Shown: positions 34,763 through 45,000 of the stretch, piece by piece
Position numbering within the stretch: position 1 is the first letter of the stretch
Layout of the letters: every line of letters begins with the position of its first letter
Assembly: GCA_045125095.1 (NCBI GenBank)
Contig: JBGVMW010000096.1
Coordinates: forward strand, 1 to 64,000
DNA: 64,000 bases
Reading direction: 5' to 3'
DNA from: JBGVMW01 sp045125095
GTDB lineage: Bacteria > Bacillota > Clostridia > Lachnospirales > Lachnospiraceae
Position numbers and translations under genes: made by a program
The notes under the pieces: generated by a model
What the model was told of the DNA's origin: nothing
Seen by the model: the letters and a program-made list of their open reading frames with translations, nothing else
Databases searched by the model: none

Positions 34763-36199
34763 TTACACATTAATCTCCGCTGTCATACCCAGAATCTCTT
34801 TATTCTCGTCTAACATCGGCTGAATCACATTCTTAAGGAATGCATTAACCTGTACTTCTGCACGTCCTGTATAGAGTGAAGGGTTCATGGAAGCCTGTAA
34901 GTCTTCTAATGTCATGTTAAATGCCGGATCTGCTGCAATTAACTCTAACAAATTGTTGTCCATACCCTTTTCTTTTACATTCTTTCCTGCTTCCATAGAA
35001 AGCTGACGAATCTTCTCATGTAATTCCTGTCTGTCACCACCTGCTTTTACCGCATCCATCATGATATTTTCAGTTGCCATGAATGGGAGCTCAGAGCGGA
35101 GACGCTTCTCAATAACTTTAGGATATACTACAAGACCATCTACTACATTTAAGCAAAGATCTAAGATACCATCGATTGCAAGGAAGCCTTCCGGAATACT
35201 GAGACGTTTGTTTGCAGAGTCATCTAACGTTCTCTCAAACCACTGTGTAGAAGATACTAACATTGGGTTCATTACGTCAGCCATTACAAAGTTTGCTAAT
35301 GATGCAATACGCTCACTTCTCATTGGATTTCTCTTATATGCCATTGCTGAAGATCCAATCTGGTTCTTTTCAAATGGTTCTTCTACTTCTTTCAAGTGCT
35401 GTAACAGACGGATATCATTAGAGAACTTATGTGCAGAAGCAGCGATTCCTGCTAACACATTCAACACTCTTGTATCAATCTTACGGGAATATGTCTGTCC
35501 GGATACCGGATAACAGTCCTTGAATCCCATTTTCTTCGCAATCATTGGATCAATCTTATCAATTGTCTCCTGATCACCGTTGAATAATTCAAGGAAACTT
35601 GCCTGTGTTCCGGTTGTTCCCTTAGAACCTAACAGCTTCATCGTATCAATGACATAGTTCAAATCCTGTAAGTCAATCATGAATTCCTGCATCCAGAGAG
35701 TTGCTCTCTTACCAACTGTAGTAGGCTGTGCAGGCTGGAAATGTGTAAATGCAAGAGTTGGAAGTGCCTTGTACTCTTCTGCGAATTTAGCCATTTCTGC
35801 AATTACATTTACTAATTTCTTGCGAACTAACTTTAAGGCTTCTGTCATAACAATAATATCTGTGTTATCACCAACGTAGCAGGAAGTTGCTCCTAAGTGG
35901 ATAATTCCCTTTGCCTTTGGACACTGCTGACCGTAAGCATATACATGGGACATTACATCATGACGAACTAATTTTTCTCTTTCCTTTGCTACATCATAAT
36001 TGATATCTTCCTGATGTGCTTTTAACTCCTCGAGCATTTCATCTGTAATCTGAGTTAACCCTAATTCTTTTTCTGTTTCTGCTAACGCAATCCATAACTT
36101 TCTCCAAGTTCTGAATTTCATATCCGGAGAAAAAATATACTGCATTTCTTTACTTGCATAACGCTCTGAAAGTGGACTTTGATATCTATCTGTTGCCAT
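34763..36199 (-). CDS. purB: Adenylosuccinate lyase
   Basis: PurB acts twice in purine synthesis, removing fumarate from SAICAR and from adenylosuccinate. From the ATG at 36199 (AGGAAA upstream) it has 478 residues; a TTG 24 bp earlier overlaps the ribosome site. The fumarase-superfamily signature is GSSAMAYKRNPMRSERI, near residue 290, and the conserved His segment ATSCYVGDNTDI is present. It follows purF by about 40 bp and is probably in the same operon. Confidence 0.96.
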   Translation of the reverse strand: MATDRYQSPLSERYASKEMQYIFSPDMKFRTWRKLWIALAETEKELGLTQITDEMLEELKAHQEDINYDVAKEREKLVRHDVMSHVYAYGQQCPKAKGIIHLGATSCYVGDNTDIIVMTEALKLVRKKLVNVIAEMAKFAEEYKALPTLAFTHFQPAQPTTVGKRATLWMQEFMIDLQDLNYVIDTMKLLGSKGTTGTQASFLELFNGDQETIDKIDPMIAKKMGFKDCYPVSGQTYSRKIDTRVLNVLAGIAASAHKFSNDIRLLQHLKEVEEPFEKNQIGSSAMAYKRNPMRSERIASLANFVMADVMNPMLVSSTQWFERTLDDSANKRLSIPEGFLAIDGILDLCLNVVDGLVVYPKVIEKRLRSELPFMATENIMMDAVKAGGDRQELHEKIRQLSMEAGKNVKEKGMDNNLLELIAADPAFNMTLEDLQASMNPSLYTGRAEVQVNAFLKNVIQPMLDENKEILGMTAEINV

Positions 36200-36237
36200 T
36201 GTATTTTCCTTTCTATCTGTCAAAACTTGTATATTAC

Positions 36238-37662
36238 TTATTTCTGATATTCACCGCGGATATCTTCCTTAGGTGGCTCCATTGGGTACTGACCGGTGAA
36301 GCAGCCTGTACAAATTGACTTACCACCAGACAGCTCAATCAAACGTTCTATATTTAAATATCCAAGAGAATCTGCTCCAATTATCTTACGAATATCTTCA
36401 ATGGAACGATTGTATGCAATCAGCTGATCACTGGCTGGCACATCGGTTCCAAAATAACATGGATATAAGAACGGTGGTGAACTGATACGAACATGCACTT
36501 CTTTCGCACCTGCTTCTTTTAACATATTGACAATACGATCACTCGTTGTACCACGAACGATAGAATCGTCAATCATAACGATACGCTTGCCATTTACATT
36601 TTCCTTTAACACATTTAATTTCACACGTACACTAGACTCACGGCTGCTCTGCTTTGGCTTGATAAAAGTTCTTCCTACATAACCATTTTTCACAAAAGCA
36701 GTTCCATATGGAATACCGGATTCCATTGCAAATCCTAATGCTGCTGCGTTACCGGATTCCGGTACACCAACTACCATATCAGCTTCCACCGGTGAATCCT
36801 TTGCTAAACATCTTCCCGCATGAATTCTGGATTCATATACGCCAACACCATCAATGCGGCTGTCTGGTCTTGCAAAATAAATATATTCAAATACACAACG
36901 TGCTTCTTTCTCTGGTGATGGACATAAGCTGGTATCAGAAACAATACCACCATCTTTTGTGATGGTAACAATTTCACCTGGTAATACGTCACGAACAAAT
37001 TCTGCACCTACTGTATCCAACGCACAAGTTTCAGATGCAAACACATAAGCATTATCGCGCTTACCAATACAAAGCGGACGGAAGCCCTGTGGATCTCTCG
37101 CACCGATTAATTTACGTGGGCTCATAACTACTAAAGAATATGCACCCTTGATTTTCTGCATTGCATTTTTTACTGCGCTTTCTACATTTGGTGTATTCAA
37201 TCGCTCTCTGGCAATCAAATAAGCAATTACTTCGGAATCAATGGTTGTCTGGAAAATAGCACCTGTATATGCCAATTCCTCTCGAAGTTCTAATGCATTA
37301 ATCAAATTACCATTGTGTGCCAGTCCCAATGTACCTTTTACATAATTCAGCACTAAAGGCTGTGCATTTTCTCTTGTACTGCTTCCTGCTGTGGAATAAC
37401 GCACATGACCAACACCGATATTACCATGAAGGGATTCTAGTGTTTCCGGTGTAAACGCTTCATTAACCAGTCCCATATCTTTGTATGAATTTACCAACCC
37501 TTTGGGACCTTCTGTGTCACTTACTGCAATACCGCAACTTTCCTGTCCTCTATGCTGAAGTGCAAACAAACCATAGTAGATTGTAGAAGCAACGTCATCG
37601 CCACTAAAATCATACATTCCAAACACGCCACATTCTTCATGTAATTCAGAATTCATATCCAT
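36238..37662 (-). CDS. purF: Amidophosphoribosyltransferase
   Basis: PurF makes phosphoribosylamine from PRPP and glutamine, the first step of purine synthesis. The 474-residue protein carries a short propeptide before the nucleophile Cys (EECGVFGMYD, Cys11). It has the PRPP loop VMIDDSIVRGTTS and a C-terminal CTGCFTGQYP motif typical of the iron-sulfur-containing Bacillus-type enzyme. The ATG follows GGAGG. Its own promoter lies upstream. Confidence 0.96.
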   Translation of the reverse strand: MDMNSELHEECGVFGMYDFSGDDVASTIYYGLFALQHRGQESCGIAVSDTEGPKGLVNSYKDMGLVNEAFTPETLESLHGNIGVGHVRYSTAGSSTRENAQPLVLNYVKGTLGLAHNGNLINALELREELAYTGAIFQTTIDSEVIAYLIARERLNTPNVESAVKNAMQKIKGAYSLVVMSPRKLIGARDPQGFRPLCIGKRDNAYVFASETCALDTVGAEFVRDVLPGEIVTITKDGGIVSDTSLCPSPEKEARCVFEYIYFARPDSRIDGVGVYESRIHAGRCLAKDSPVEADMVVGVPESGNAAALGFAMESGIPYGTAFVKNGYVGRTFIKPKQSSRESSVRVKLNVLKENVNGKRIVMIDDSIVRGTTSDRIVNMLKEAGAKEVHVRISSPPFLYPCYFGTDVPASDQLIAYNRSIEDIRKIIGADSLGYLNIERLIELSGGKSICTGCFTGQYPMEPPKEDIRGEYQK

Positions 37663-37730
37663 TATGTTTCCTCCATCTTATCTATTTCCCTCTGCCTCTT
37701 TATTACTGACATAGTCGATGACCTCTCAAT

Positions 37731-37759
37731 AATATAGCAAGAGTTGTGAACTGTTACAA
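37731..37759 (-). promoter_or_regulatory. Candidate purF promoter
   Basis: On the minus strand TTGTAA (37754-37759) and TATATT (37731-37736) are separated by 17 bp, about 70 bp upstream of purF. Confidence 0.5.
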
Positions 37760-37772
37760 TCGCATTTCGCGA

Positions 37773-37817
37773 CAAAATTTACGCCCGAAAATCTTGTTTG
37801 AAAATTTCCAGGCGTAA
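37773..37817 (-). terminator. Candidate purC terminator
   Basis: TTACGCC and GGCGTAA pair on the minus strand, with A/T-rich extensions and ATTTTG following. Confidence 0.5.
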
Positions 37818-37848
37818 TTCCTTGGTCAAATCGATATAATTCTATATA

Positions 37849-38556
37849 TTAAGCTAATCCTAAACGCTTAAATACTTCAACATAAGCTTCTTCTACGTTA
37901 CCCATGTCTCTTCTGAATCTGTCCTTATCTAACTTTTCATTTGTGTTTACATCCCATAATCTGCAGGTATCCGGTGAAATCTCATCAGCAAGTACAATCT
38001 GTCCTTTGTAACGGCCGAACTCAATCTTGAAATCGATTAACTTAATATCTGCCTGAAGGAAGTATGCTTTTAATACTTCATTTACTTTGAATGCATACTT
38101 AGCAATCGTATCTAATTCTTCCTGTGTAGCAAGTCCTAATGCTAATGCATAATATCCATTGATAAATGGATCCCCTAATTCGTCACATTTATAGCTATAT
38201 TCTAAAGTAGGAGTTAATAATTCTCTGCCTTCTTCGATTCCTAACTTCTTAGAGAAGCTTCCTGCTGCAACGTTACGAATGATTACTTCTAATGGAACGA
38301 TCTCCACTTTCTTTACAACAGTTTCTCTATCGCTGATTTCCTCGATTAAGTGAGTAGGTACTCCTTCTTTTTCTAACAGTTTGAATACATGGTTGGTCAT
38401 ACGGTTGTTGATTGCACCTTTACCAACAATTGTACCTTTCTTTTCTCCATTGAAAGCAGTTGCGTCATCCTTATAATCTACAATAACAACATCTGGATCC
38501 TCTGTAGTGTAAACTTTCTTTGCCTTACCTTCATACATAAGTTCTTTTTTTTCCAT
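37849..38556 (-). CDS. purC: Phosphoribosylaminoimidazole-succinocarboxamide synthase
   Basis: PurC joins CAIR and aspartate using ATP to form SAICAR, the substrate of PurB. The 235-residue protein has the usual length and motifs: YEGKAKKVY at the N-terminus, PLEVIIRNVAAGSFSKKLG in the middle, and DFKIEFGR with DEISPDTCRLW near the end. It lies upstream of purF-purB but is separated from them by about 190 bp with a promoter and a hairpin. Confidence 0.96.
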   Translation of the reverse strand: MEKKELMYEGKAKKVYTTEDPDVVIVDYKDDATAFNGEKKGTIVGKGAINNRMTNHVFKLLEKEGVPTHLIEEISDRETVVKKVEIVPLEVIIRNVAAGSFSKKLGIEEGRELLTPTLEYSYKCDELGDPFINGYYALALGLATQEELDTIAKYAFKVNEVLKAYFLQADIKLIDFKIEFGRYKGQIVLADEISPDTCRLWDVNTNEKLDKDRFRRDMGNVEEAYVEVFKRLGLA

Positions 38557-38697
38557 GATTCAAACCTTCCTTTTCCTGCTTAAAATTTCATGTTTTCCTG
38601 TCAGTTGCATCCTTCGCTAAATTTCGCACCTGCAACATACGAATGTATTATATACCAGAAAATAAGGAAAATCAATGTTATTTTTTATTTCGACATT

Positions 38698-39915
38698 CTA
38701 TACAGTCTCAAATCTATTCTCCTGCTTAAAATTGTTGACTATGTCAAGAATCTCTTTGGCATATTCCTGATTTTTTTCTGTGATATCCATAATCTCTTGT
38801 TTAATATCATCCATTACCTTTGTATTCTGTTCAATCAACTCCCGGATTTTCTGGCGACGTTCAATCAGGCGATGACGAATCTCCACCATCTCCCTGTTAT
38901 CGAGAATCGCATTTGCCTGCTGTGGCCAGATAGTAGGGTCTTTCAATTTCATCAGTCGTAACTGCTTCACTAACTGTTCGCTGTAAAATAACAAATCATC
39001 TTCGTCATTTTTCATTTTTTCACGTTCGTCATGTTCCTTCAAATACTGCTCCCACATGAAATTCAACTCGTGAAAACTATTTACTCTATATTTATTATAC
39101 AGATAATCCAATGCATTTTTTATATTTACATATTTGATTTTTCGTATATTCAGTAAAGATACCACTTTATTCAATGACTTATCGACATAGACAAGTTCAG
39201 AGCGTATCCGGTAATGACGAATTAACAATCCTCCTGTCATCAACACTCCCGCAAACATAGCAACCAGATAACCATTCTGCACATCCAATTCCAGCATAAA
39301 TTGGGACACCAACAGCATAATAAATACAATTGCCAGTGTAATGAACGAGATCACTGACAAAGATTTGATATTTTCCCGACTGCGATATAACTCCGTTCGC
39401 CTATAATAACCGGCAGCTCTCTCTCCCTCGAGATTCTCCATATCTGTCATCAGTATGTTCAGATACTTTTCATTTTTCTGCATGGAACGTAGTACGTCTG
39501 GTAGTTCTTCTACTCTGCTATCTATAAACATATACTGCATATCTGTAATTTTATTCGGCATCAGACTCCGTTTTTTCTGTTCACGCTCTACATCAATGAT
39601 CTTTGTGGCAAGTGAATATATCTTAGAACGATATGGTTCTGACATATCTTCAATCGTCTGCATATCACTCAGATAATCCGTCACAAGGCTATATTCTAAT
39701 TTTGAATTTTCCACTTCCATGGAAGCTTCCCGCATCTGCTCACAGCATCGGATTACATATTCTTTCCGCTCCTCCATGCTATGCAGTTTCACATCTTCTT
39801 TTTGAAATACAATCGGCGAGCTTGTATCTTCTCTTGAAATTTTACTACCTATTTCCAGCTCTTTCTCTACCTGTTTTTCATTCTTGTTTTTCTTAAAAAA
39901 ATCTAACAGTTTCAT
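38698..39915 (-). CDS. Membrane coiled-coil protein of the DUF5716/5717 operon
   Basis: I do not recognise a family with a known role. The 405-residue protein has a long charged helical N-terminal region (about 1-205), a hydrophobic hairpin of two membrane segments (about 208-230 and 238-256) with almost no loop, and a second charged coiled-coil region to the C-terminus. No enzyme motif is visible. Both long arms would face the cytoplasm. It is the last gene of the operon, 1 bp from the TPR gene, and may be its membrane anchor. Confidence 0.85.
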   Translation of the reverse strand: MKLLDFFKKNKNEKQVEKELEIGSKISREDTSSPIVFQKEDVKLHSMEERKEYVIRCCEQMREASMEVENSKLEYSLVTDYLSDMQTIEDMSEPYRSKIYSLATKIIDVEREQKKRSLMPNKITDMQYMFIDSRVEELPDVLRSMQKNEKYLNILMTDMENLEGERAAGYYRRTELYRSRENIKSLSVISFITLAIVFIMLLVSQFMLELDVQNGYLVAMFAGVLMTGGLLIRHYRIRSELVYVDKSLNKVVSLLNIRKIKYVNIKNALDYLYNKYRVNSFHELNFMWEQYLKEHDEREKMKNDEDDLLFYSEQLVKQLRLMKLKDPTIWPQQANAILDNREMVEIRHRLIERRQKIRELIEQNTKVMDDIKQEIMDITEKNQEYAKEILDIVNNFKQENRFETV

Positions 39916-39916
39916 T

Positions 39917-40741
39917 TTAAATCTCCATAGTACGTCGATAATCTTTTTTCAGTTCTGCAAGCAGCCCTTTCATTTTTTCATAATAGACAGTTGCCTGTCC
40001 GGCTTCTCTCTGCTTCTTAGTGTCTGATAAAAATTTTCTCATCTGACAGGTACTCTCTGCTTCTTCCAGCCTTTTCATTCGTTGTTCTGCCTCTGTTTCT
40101 AAGGATGACCAGTCACCTTCCGGTAATAACTTCATCAGCTCATGATCCTGTGATAATTTACTGCACACAATCATTTCCAACAAGGTATCCTGATGTTCGC
40201 AACAATCATAAGAAGTCCGATAATAGCGAACTGCCTCCCGGTAACAGAACAATCTTGCATAAATAGTACCAATATTGTGATAAATGGCACTCTTTTGCTC
40301 CTCTGTCAATTCACACCCCTGCAAAATATATTGGTATTCCCTCAGTGCTGCCATATACTTGTGATTAGCCAACAGCAAATCCCCCTTTGCCTTTCTCCGT
40401 TCCGGCATACCGTTTCCCATGGTATCCTTTAACAAAACAAGCAGGATGCGCAATTCCTCCGTGGAGCAAAAACCACTCTCTCGTAGTAACACTGCCAGAT
40501 ATTCCGTCAACTCACCTGTTGTTCTACGGGCAGACTCTAATTTTTGTGCCAATTCCGGTAGTGCAAGTTGTTCTCTCACAAAGATTTCCAGTTCCGGTTT
40601 CATAAAGGAAGCATCCAGCACATACCAGTTGTGATATACCAGATAGCATAACTCTTCCACAGTAAAAACATCAAACGCCATTTCTTTTATATAATAGGGC
40701 TGCTCTGCTTGTTTACCTATTATTTCGATTAACCCTGTCAT
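39917..40741 (-). CDS. TPR-like protein of the DUF5716/5717 operon
   Basis: The 274-residue cytoplasmic protein is mostly helical. Residues 120-195 contain two tetratricopeptide-like repeats (GDLLLANHKYMAALREYQYIL; AIYHNIGTIYARLFCYREAVRYY), and the C-terminus is a charged coiled coil. No catalytic motif is visible. It probably acts as a scaffold between the large DUF5717 protein, the actin-like protein and the membrane protein. It is separated by a single base from the genes on each side, so the three are translationally coupled. Confidence 0.85.
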   Translation of the reverse strand: MTGLIEIIGKQAEQPYYIKEMAFDVFTVEELCYLVYHNWYVLDASFMKPELEIFVREQLALPELAQKLESARRTTGELTEYLAVLLRESGFCSTEELRILLVLLKDTMGNGMPERRKAKGDLLLANHKYMAALREYQYILQGCELTEEQKSAIYHNIGTIYARLFCYREAVRYYRTSYDCCEHQDTLLEMIVCSKLSQDHELMKLLPEGDWSSLETEAEQRMKRLEEAESTCQMRKFLSDTKKQREAGQATVYYEKMKGLLAELKKDYRRTMEI

Positions 40742-40742
40742 G

Positions 40743-41981
40743 TCACTTCTGTCCTTTCATTTCCTGAAATGGGATACTTTTTTTCCACACCTTACCGGAA
40801 GATGGAATAATCCGCCCCAATCCCATGTCTTTTATCTGAATCTGACATATATCCGGCGCCTCACAACCAATTTGAATGTACAGCTTTGTGGATTTCTCTG
40901 GTCTTGATTCCATATCAGATAAAGGAACTGTTACCTCATTTATCATACCATTTTTATCATAAATGCGGAATGGGATTTCGCACATTCCATCATTTAACAC
41001 TTCCATTTCTTTTTGTGCATCAAACCAGCAGCTTCCGTATGGCAGCAGCTCTACTCCAGTATTTTTTTGCATACGCAAAACATTTAACTCCACTCCAAAG
41101 TCCAGTCGATATGGAGAACGGAATACAAAATGCTGTCTCTCAGAGTGATGATACATATAAGCTGCAAAGCAGGCACCTCTCGTATAAAGATTCTGTCCCA
41201 AAAATACTCGTCTGCCTTTACAGAGGTAGTTTAAAGTTTCCGGATACCATTTCACTTCAAAGGCTGCACCTACCAGATAAATCGTTTCCACAACCTGTCT
41301 TCCGATTGCTTTTTGCACCAGTGCTAATAAATACGCATCGTCAGTCTGTATCTCTTCGATATATTCCGTTTCAGCACTTCCATATAAGGTATTTTTCTGT
41401 TCTTGCATGGATAAAAGCCGGCAGATGCCTTGTTTTTTCTGGTAATCAATTACCAATGTCTTGTGAAGCTTTTTCTTCTGCACCTGGTACCAGTACAGAC
41501 TTTCATTATAACTTTGGATATGAAGCTTGTCCTCATCAAATGCAATATTGCCTTTTATTTTTTTCCACAGCTTCACCATCTTTTCATCCAAGGTTTCTAC
41601 GGTAAATATAATTTCTGCTATTTCTTCCTTCTTTACATAGGACAACAGAATACTTAATGATTTTTTTAGAAAAATCGCTAACAATTCCGAGGATTGATAT
41701 TCGTTTTCTTCTATCTGCACTGTCTGGTTGTCTAATGCTTTTGCTAAAAGAGCACTGACCATTATGCCTTCTTTACTGTCAGAAAGGCGTTTTGCTTCCT
41801 GTCCTATATACCATGACTCTGTTGCATTTTTCTTGCATAGTCTGGTTCGAATCTGATAGGAATCACCGCCTAATACCGTGCTGACAGGTACCATTTCCAT
41901 TCCATTTTCAGTATAGGTAATCTGGCAATTGTCTCTGCCCAAATCAAATCCAACCATTATTTGTCTTTTTCGTTCTGACAT
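40743..41981 (-). CDS. DUF5716-type protein, actin/Hsp70-like
   Basis: From memory this matches the DUF5716 family of Lachnospiraceae. The 412-residue protein begins with a phosphate-loop-like segment (VGFDLGRDNCQITYTE) of the actin/Hsp70/sugar-kinase fold, followed by a conserved VIDYQKKQG segment near 195 that could be the second phosphate loop, and VETIYLVGAAFE near 235 resembling the adenosine motif. The C-terminal 130 residues are beta-rich. ATP binding is inferred, not shown. A weak substrate-binding-like beta domain would make it chaperone-like. It lies between the DUF5717 and TPR genes. Confidence 0.85.
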   Translation of the reverse strand: MSERKRQIMVGFDLGRDNCQITYTENGMEMVPVSTVLGGDSYQIRTRLCKKNATESWYIGQEAKRLSDSKEGIMVSALLAKALDNQTVQIEENEYQSSELLAIFLKKSLSILLSYVKKEEIAEIIFTVETLDEKMVKLWKKIKGNIAFDEDKLHIQSYNESLYWYQVQKKKLHKTLVIDYQKKQGICRLLSMQEQKNTLYGSAETEYIEEIQTDDAYLLALVQKAIGRQVVETIYLVGAAFEVKWYPETLNYLCKGRRVFLGQNLYTRGACFAAYMYHHSERQHFVFRSPYRLDFGVELNVLRMQKNTGVELLPYGSCWFDAQKEMEVLNDGMCEIPFRIYDKNGMINEVTVPLSDMESRPEKSTKLYIQIGCEAPDICQIQIKDMGLGRIIPSSGKVWKKSIPFQEMKGQK

Positions 41982-42013
41982 TTTTGCATGCGGCTCCTTT
42001 CTGTATTTTCACA

Positions 42014-45000
42014 TTACCGAATGGTAAATAACCGGTTCGATAAATAGACTTCACGGAAATATCGGTCAGTCAGTAGCTGCAACGTGTCATAATCGTTCAG
42101 CGACAGACTCAGCAGCATGTCATTGATACAATCATATCGGGAATTTTCACCACTGGTCAATTCCTCTTTTGATGCCAGATTACTTTCTACCGGCTCTTCA
42201 TTGTCTTCTGTTGTTTCTGTTATGTAATAATGAAGCTGCTCTCCTGAAAATAAAATGACTTCTTTTGAAAAAACGCCATCCATAACAGGATGCATCTCCT
42301 CCTGCACAAAGGAATCTGCCTTGTCCTTTTCGTCTAATACATAATGTATCTTAGGATGTCTTGCTCCTGTATATTCCACGATACACTTATCCTGAAGCCA
42401 GAAGGTATTGTCTTCATCTAATGGAAGTTTAAGAAAACATGACATGAAACAATGATTCATCAGTGCTGCTCTTACTACCCGATTTCCATATGCTATCTGC
42501 TCCTTTGACAACTTGCTCTGCTCACTGTAATGCTGACACATCGCCAATCCACATACATGAAAATCTGCTGTTTCTTCCATACAGAATGTTTCCATACTGT
42601 TCCATATCCCGTTGCTGACTGCAACTCCATCCTTCAAACAGGAAACCGCCTGATATGTATAAAATGCCCGCAGTACACTTTCTCTGCTTCCACTTTCCAA
42701 ATAAAACTGAAAAATACTATCTAAATTCTCCAAATATGCACCTGTCAAAACCACCTGCATCAGAATTCGTTCTGCCAACTCCCGCACTTCAAGATTAAAT
42801 TCTCTACCAGCACGGAAAATATCTGCCATCACTTTCACAGGACCGTCATAGCAGGTTACAAGAAATGCCAGTACATGTTCGTCATATTTTCCATTTAAAA
42901 ATAAATGATATGCTATTTCTAACAGCAATGGTGCATTTCCCGGATCTTCTTCTGCAATCCTGCGACTACACAAACGAAGTAATGATGCGTTTGACATATT
43001 TTCATAGCCTACTTCATGAATCCACTGATATACTGTTTCGTCAGCTCCCTGACTAATCAAATATTCCGTAACGGTCTCAAACTCATTTGGCAAAAGTTCG
43101 TCACCAGGCATTTCTAGCAACAGGAGCTCCAGTGCATCTGTACGCATAGATACTCGATAATATTCGATCATTTCCATCATCAGCGTAATATGATGCCGTC
43201 TGCTTAATACATCCTGCTCAATCAAATATCTGGCTGATTCGATATTCGATTCTACTACTGAGCGGCAACGATTCTGCTCAAAACATCTGCACAGCGCCAC
43301 ACCTACGTTCATAATATTCTGACGTAATGGTATCTCCATGCAAACACTGATTGGTATCACATCTTCTAACTCTGCTACATGATGATATGGATATCGTTTC
43401 CCTTCAAAATCTTCCAATACAATTTCGTAAGAATCCGCATAAACAGCAATCCACGCAATGTTGTGATAAACCGGAAAGCTCTCTTCGTTTTCTAAAAGAC
43501 TGTGACGTACAATCACATTTCGTATCCGTTTGTTTTTCACTTCCATCATTTTTAAGAAAGATAAATGACTCAAGGGCTCCCACATATCATTTGTAATTGT
43601 CATACCAGGAAGACATTTTTTATAAAGTTGCACCAATTCCTTTGACAATTTCTCTCCACACAGCTGTTCACGCACATGCATCTGCATGGCAATCCGGAAT
43701 CGCTCATTCAAATCCGGGTACGCTTCCCTGTAGCTACTTAAATTGCTATATAAAATATTTTTCTTCTGTGCCGACAGTTTGCTGTCCATTGCAAAATACA
43801 AAAATATTTCCCGCTCAAACGGCTGTGCATAGCCTTCCGGAACAGAATCTAAATAAAATTCATACAGCTTGGTGATGGCAATTCCTTTTTGCACACCTAA
43901 GCGATACCAATAAAATGCTTTTTCATCTGTACGGTTAGATTTCACCAGCATTGTGCATATCAAAGCCACAATTTCTTCGTCCTGACATTCTTTATAAAAA
44001 TATTCCAGAATATCATAGATTCGTTTCGTATATATTTTTTGTCTGTGAACCAGATATAAGGTTCGCTCCCGTAATTCCTTGGTCACTCTATCCTGCTTTA
44101 TCGCCCACCAGACAAGTCTCTGTGCAAACACATTGAAATCATGCATACACAGTGCATCCTGCTCGAACGCTTGCAATGCCTCTGCATACAAAATAGGATG
44201 CATATGTCCTTTTTCACAAAACTCTTCTATATATGCATATTTTTTTGGCATATCCTGCTCAAAACGCTCATCCATGTAAAGGGTAAACCACAGCAATTCA
44301 AAATTGTCCGGATGTTCCCTGCGCAATAAAGTTATTTCTTCTAAATTTTTACGAATATGCTGCTTCCTATTGTCAAGCATGGAAGACAAATACAAATAAT
44401 ACGCATAATTCACATACTCATTTCGGTGAATTAATTTCCGAGCCTTTAACTCAGTCATTCTGTCAACCGCCTTGTCAATTTCCTTGTTAATAATATAAAA
44501 CTGTGTCATTAACAAGATATAAAAAGGATCGTTATTATCGATGGTATTTACGACATGGACAATATCCAGAGATTCCTTCACCCACTGGCTTCTTGATATC
44601 TCCTGCTTTTGAAATTGTAAATATTTTTTTAACAATGCCCTGTTTACCGATTTTTTCTCCCTGCGCAGTCGTCGTTCAATTCCCCAAGGCTCTCCCTGAC
44701 ATACGGTTATCATATATGCCATGGATATTCTTCCGTAGGTAAAAATAACACGTCCCATATTTTTTCCGTTATGTAATTTATCTTTATGAATAACCACTTC
44801 ATATTGACAGGTTTTACCAATAAAATCATCCTCATGAAGCACCTGTTTACTACTTGAAAGAAACGCTCCCTCTACCTGAACTGCCACTTCGAGATAGCCA
44901 TTGCCTTCCTTCACTAGAGGTATCTTTATCTCCTGATTTTTTTCGATACTATCAATCTCTATACTGTTGCTGTCTAAATAACAAGTAACGGAATGCTTCT

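Noticed and set aside
37663..37848. Purine riboswitch upstream of purF or purC
   Set aside because: No conserved purine or PRPP aptamer core was recognised; only a promoter and a hairpin are visible.
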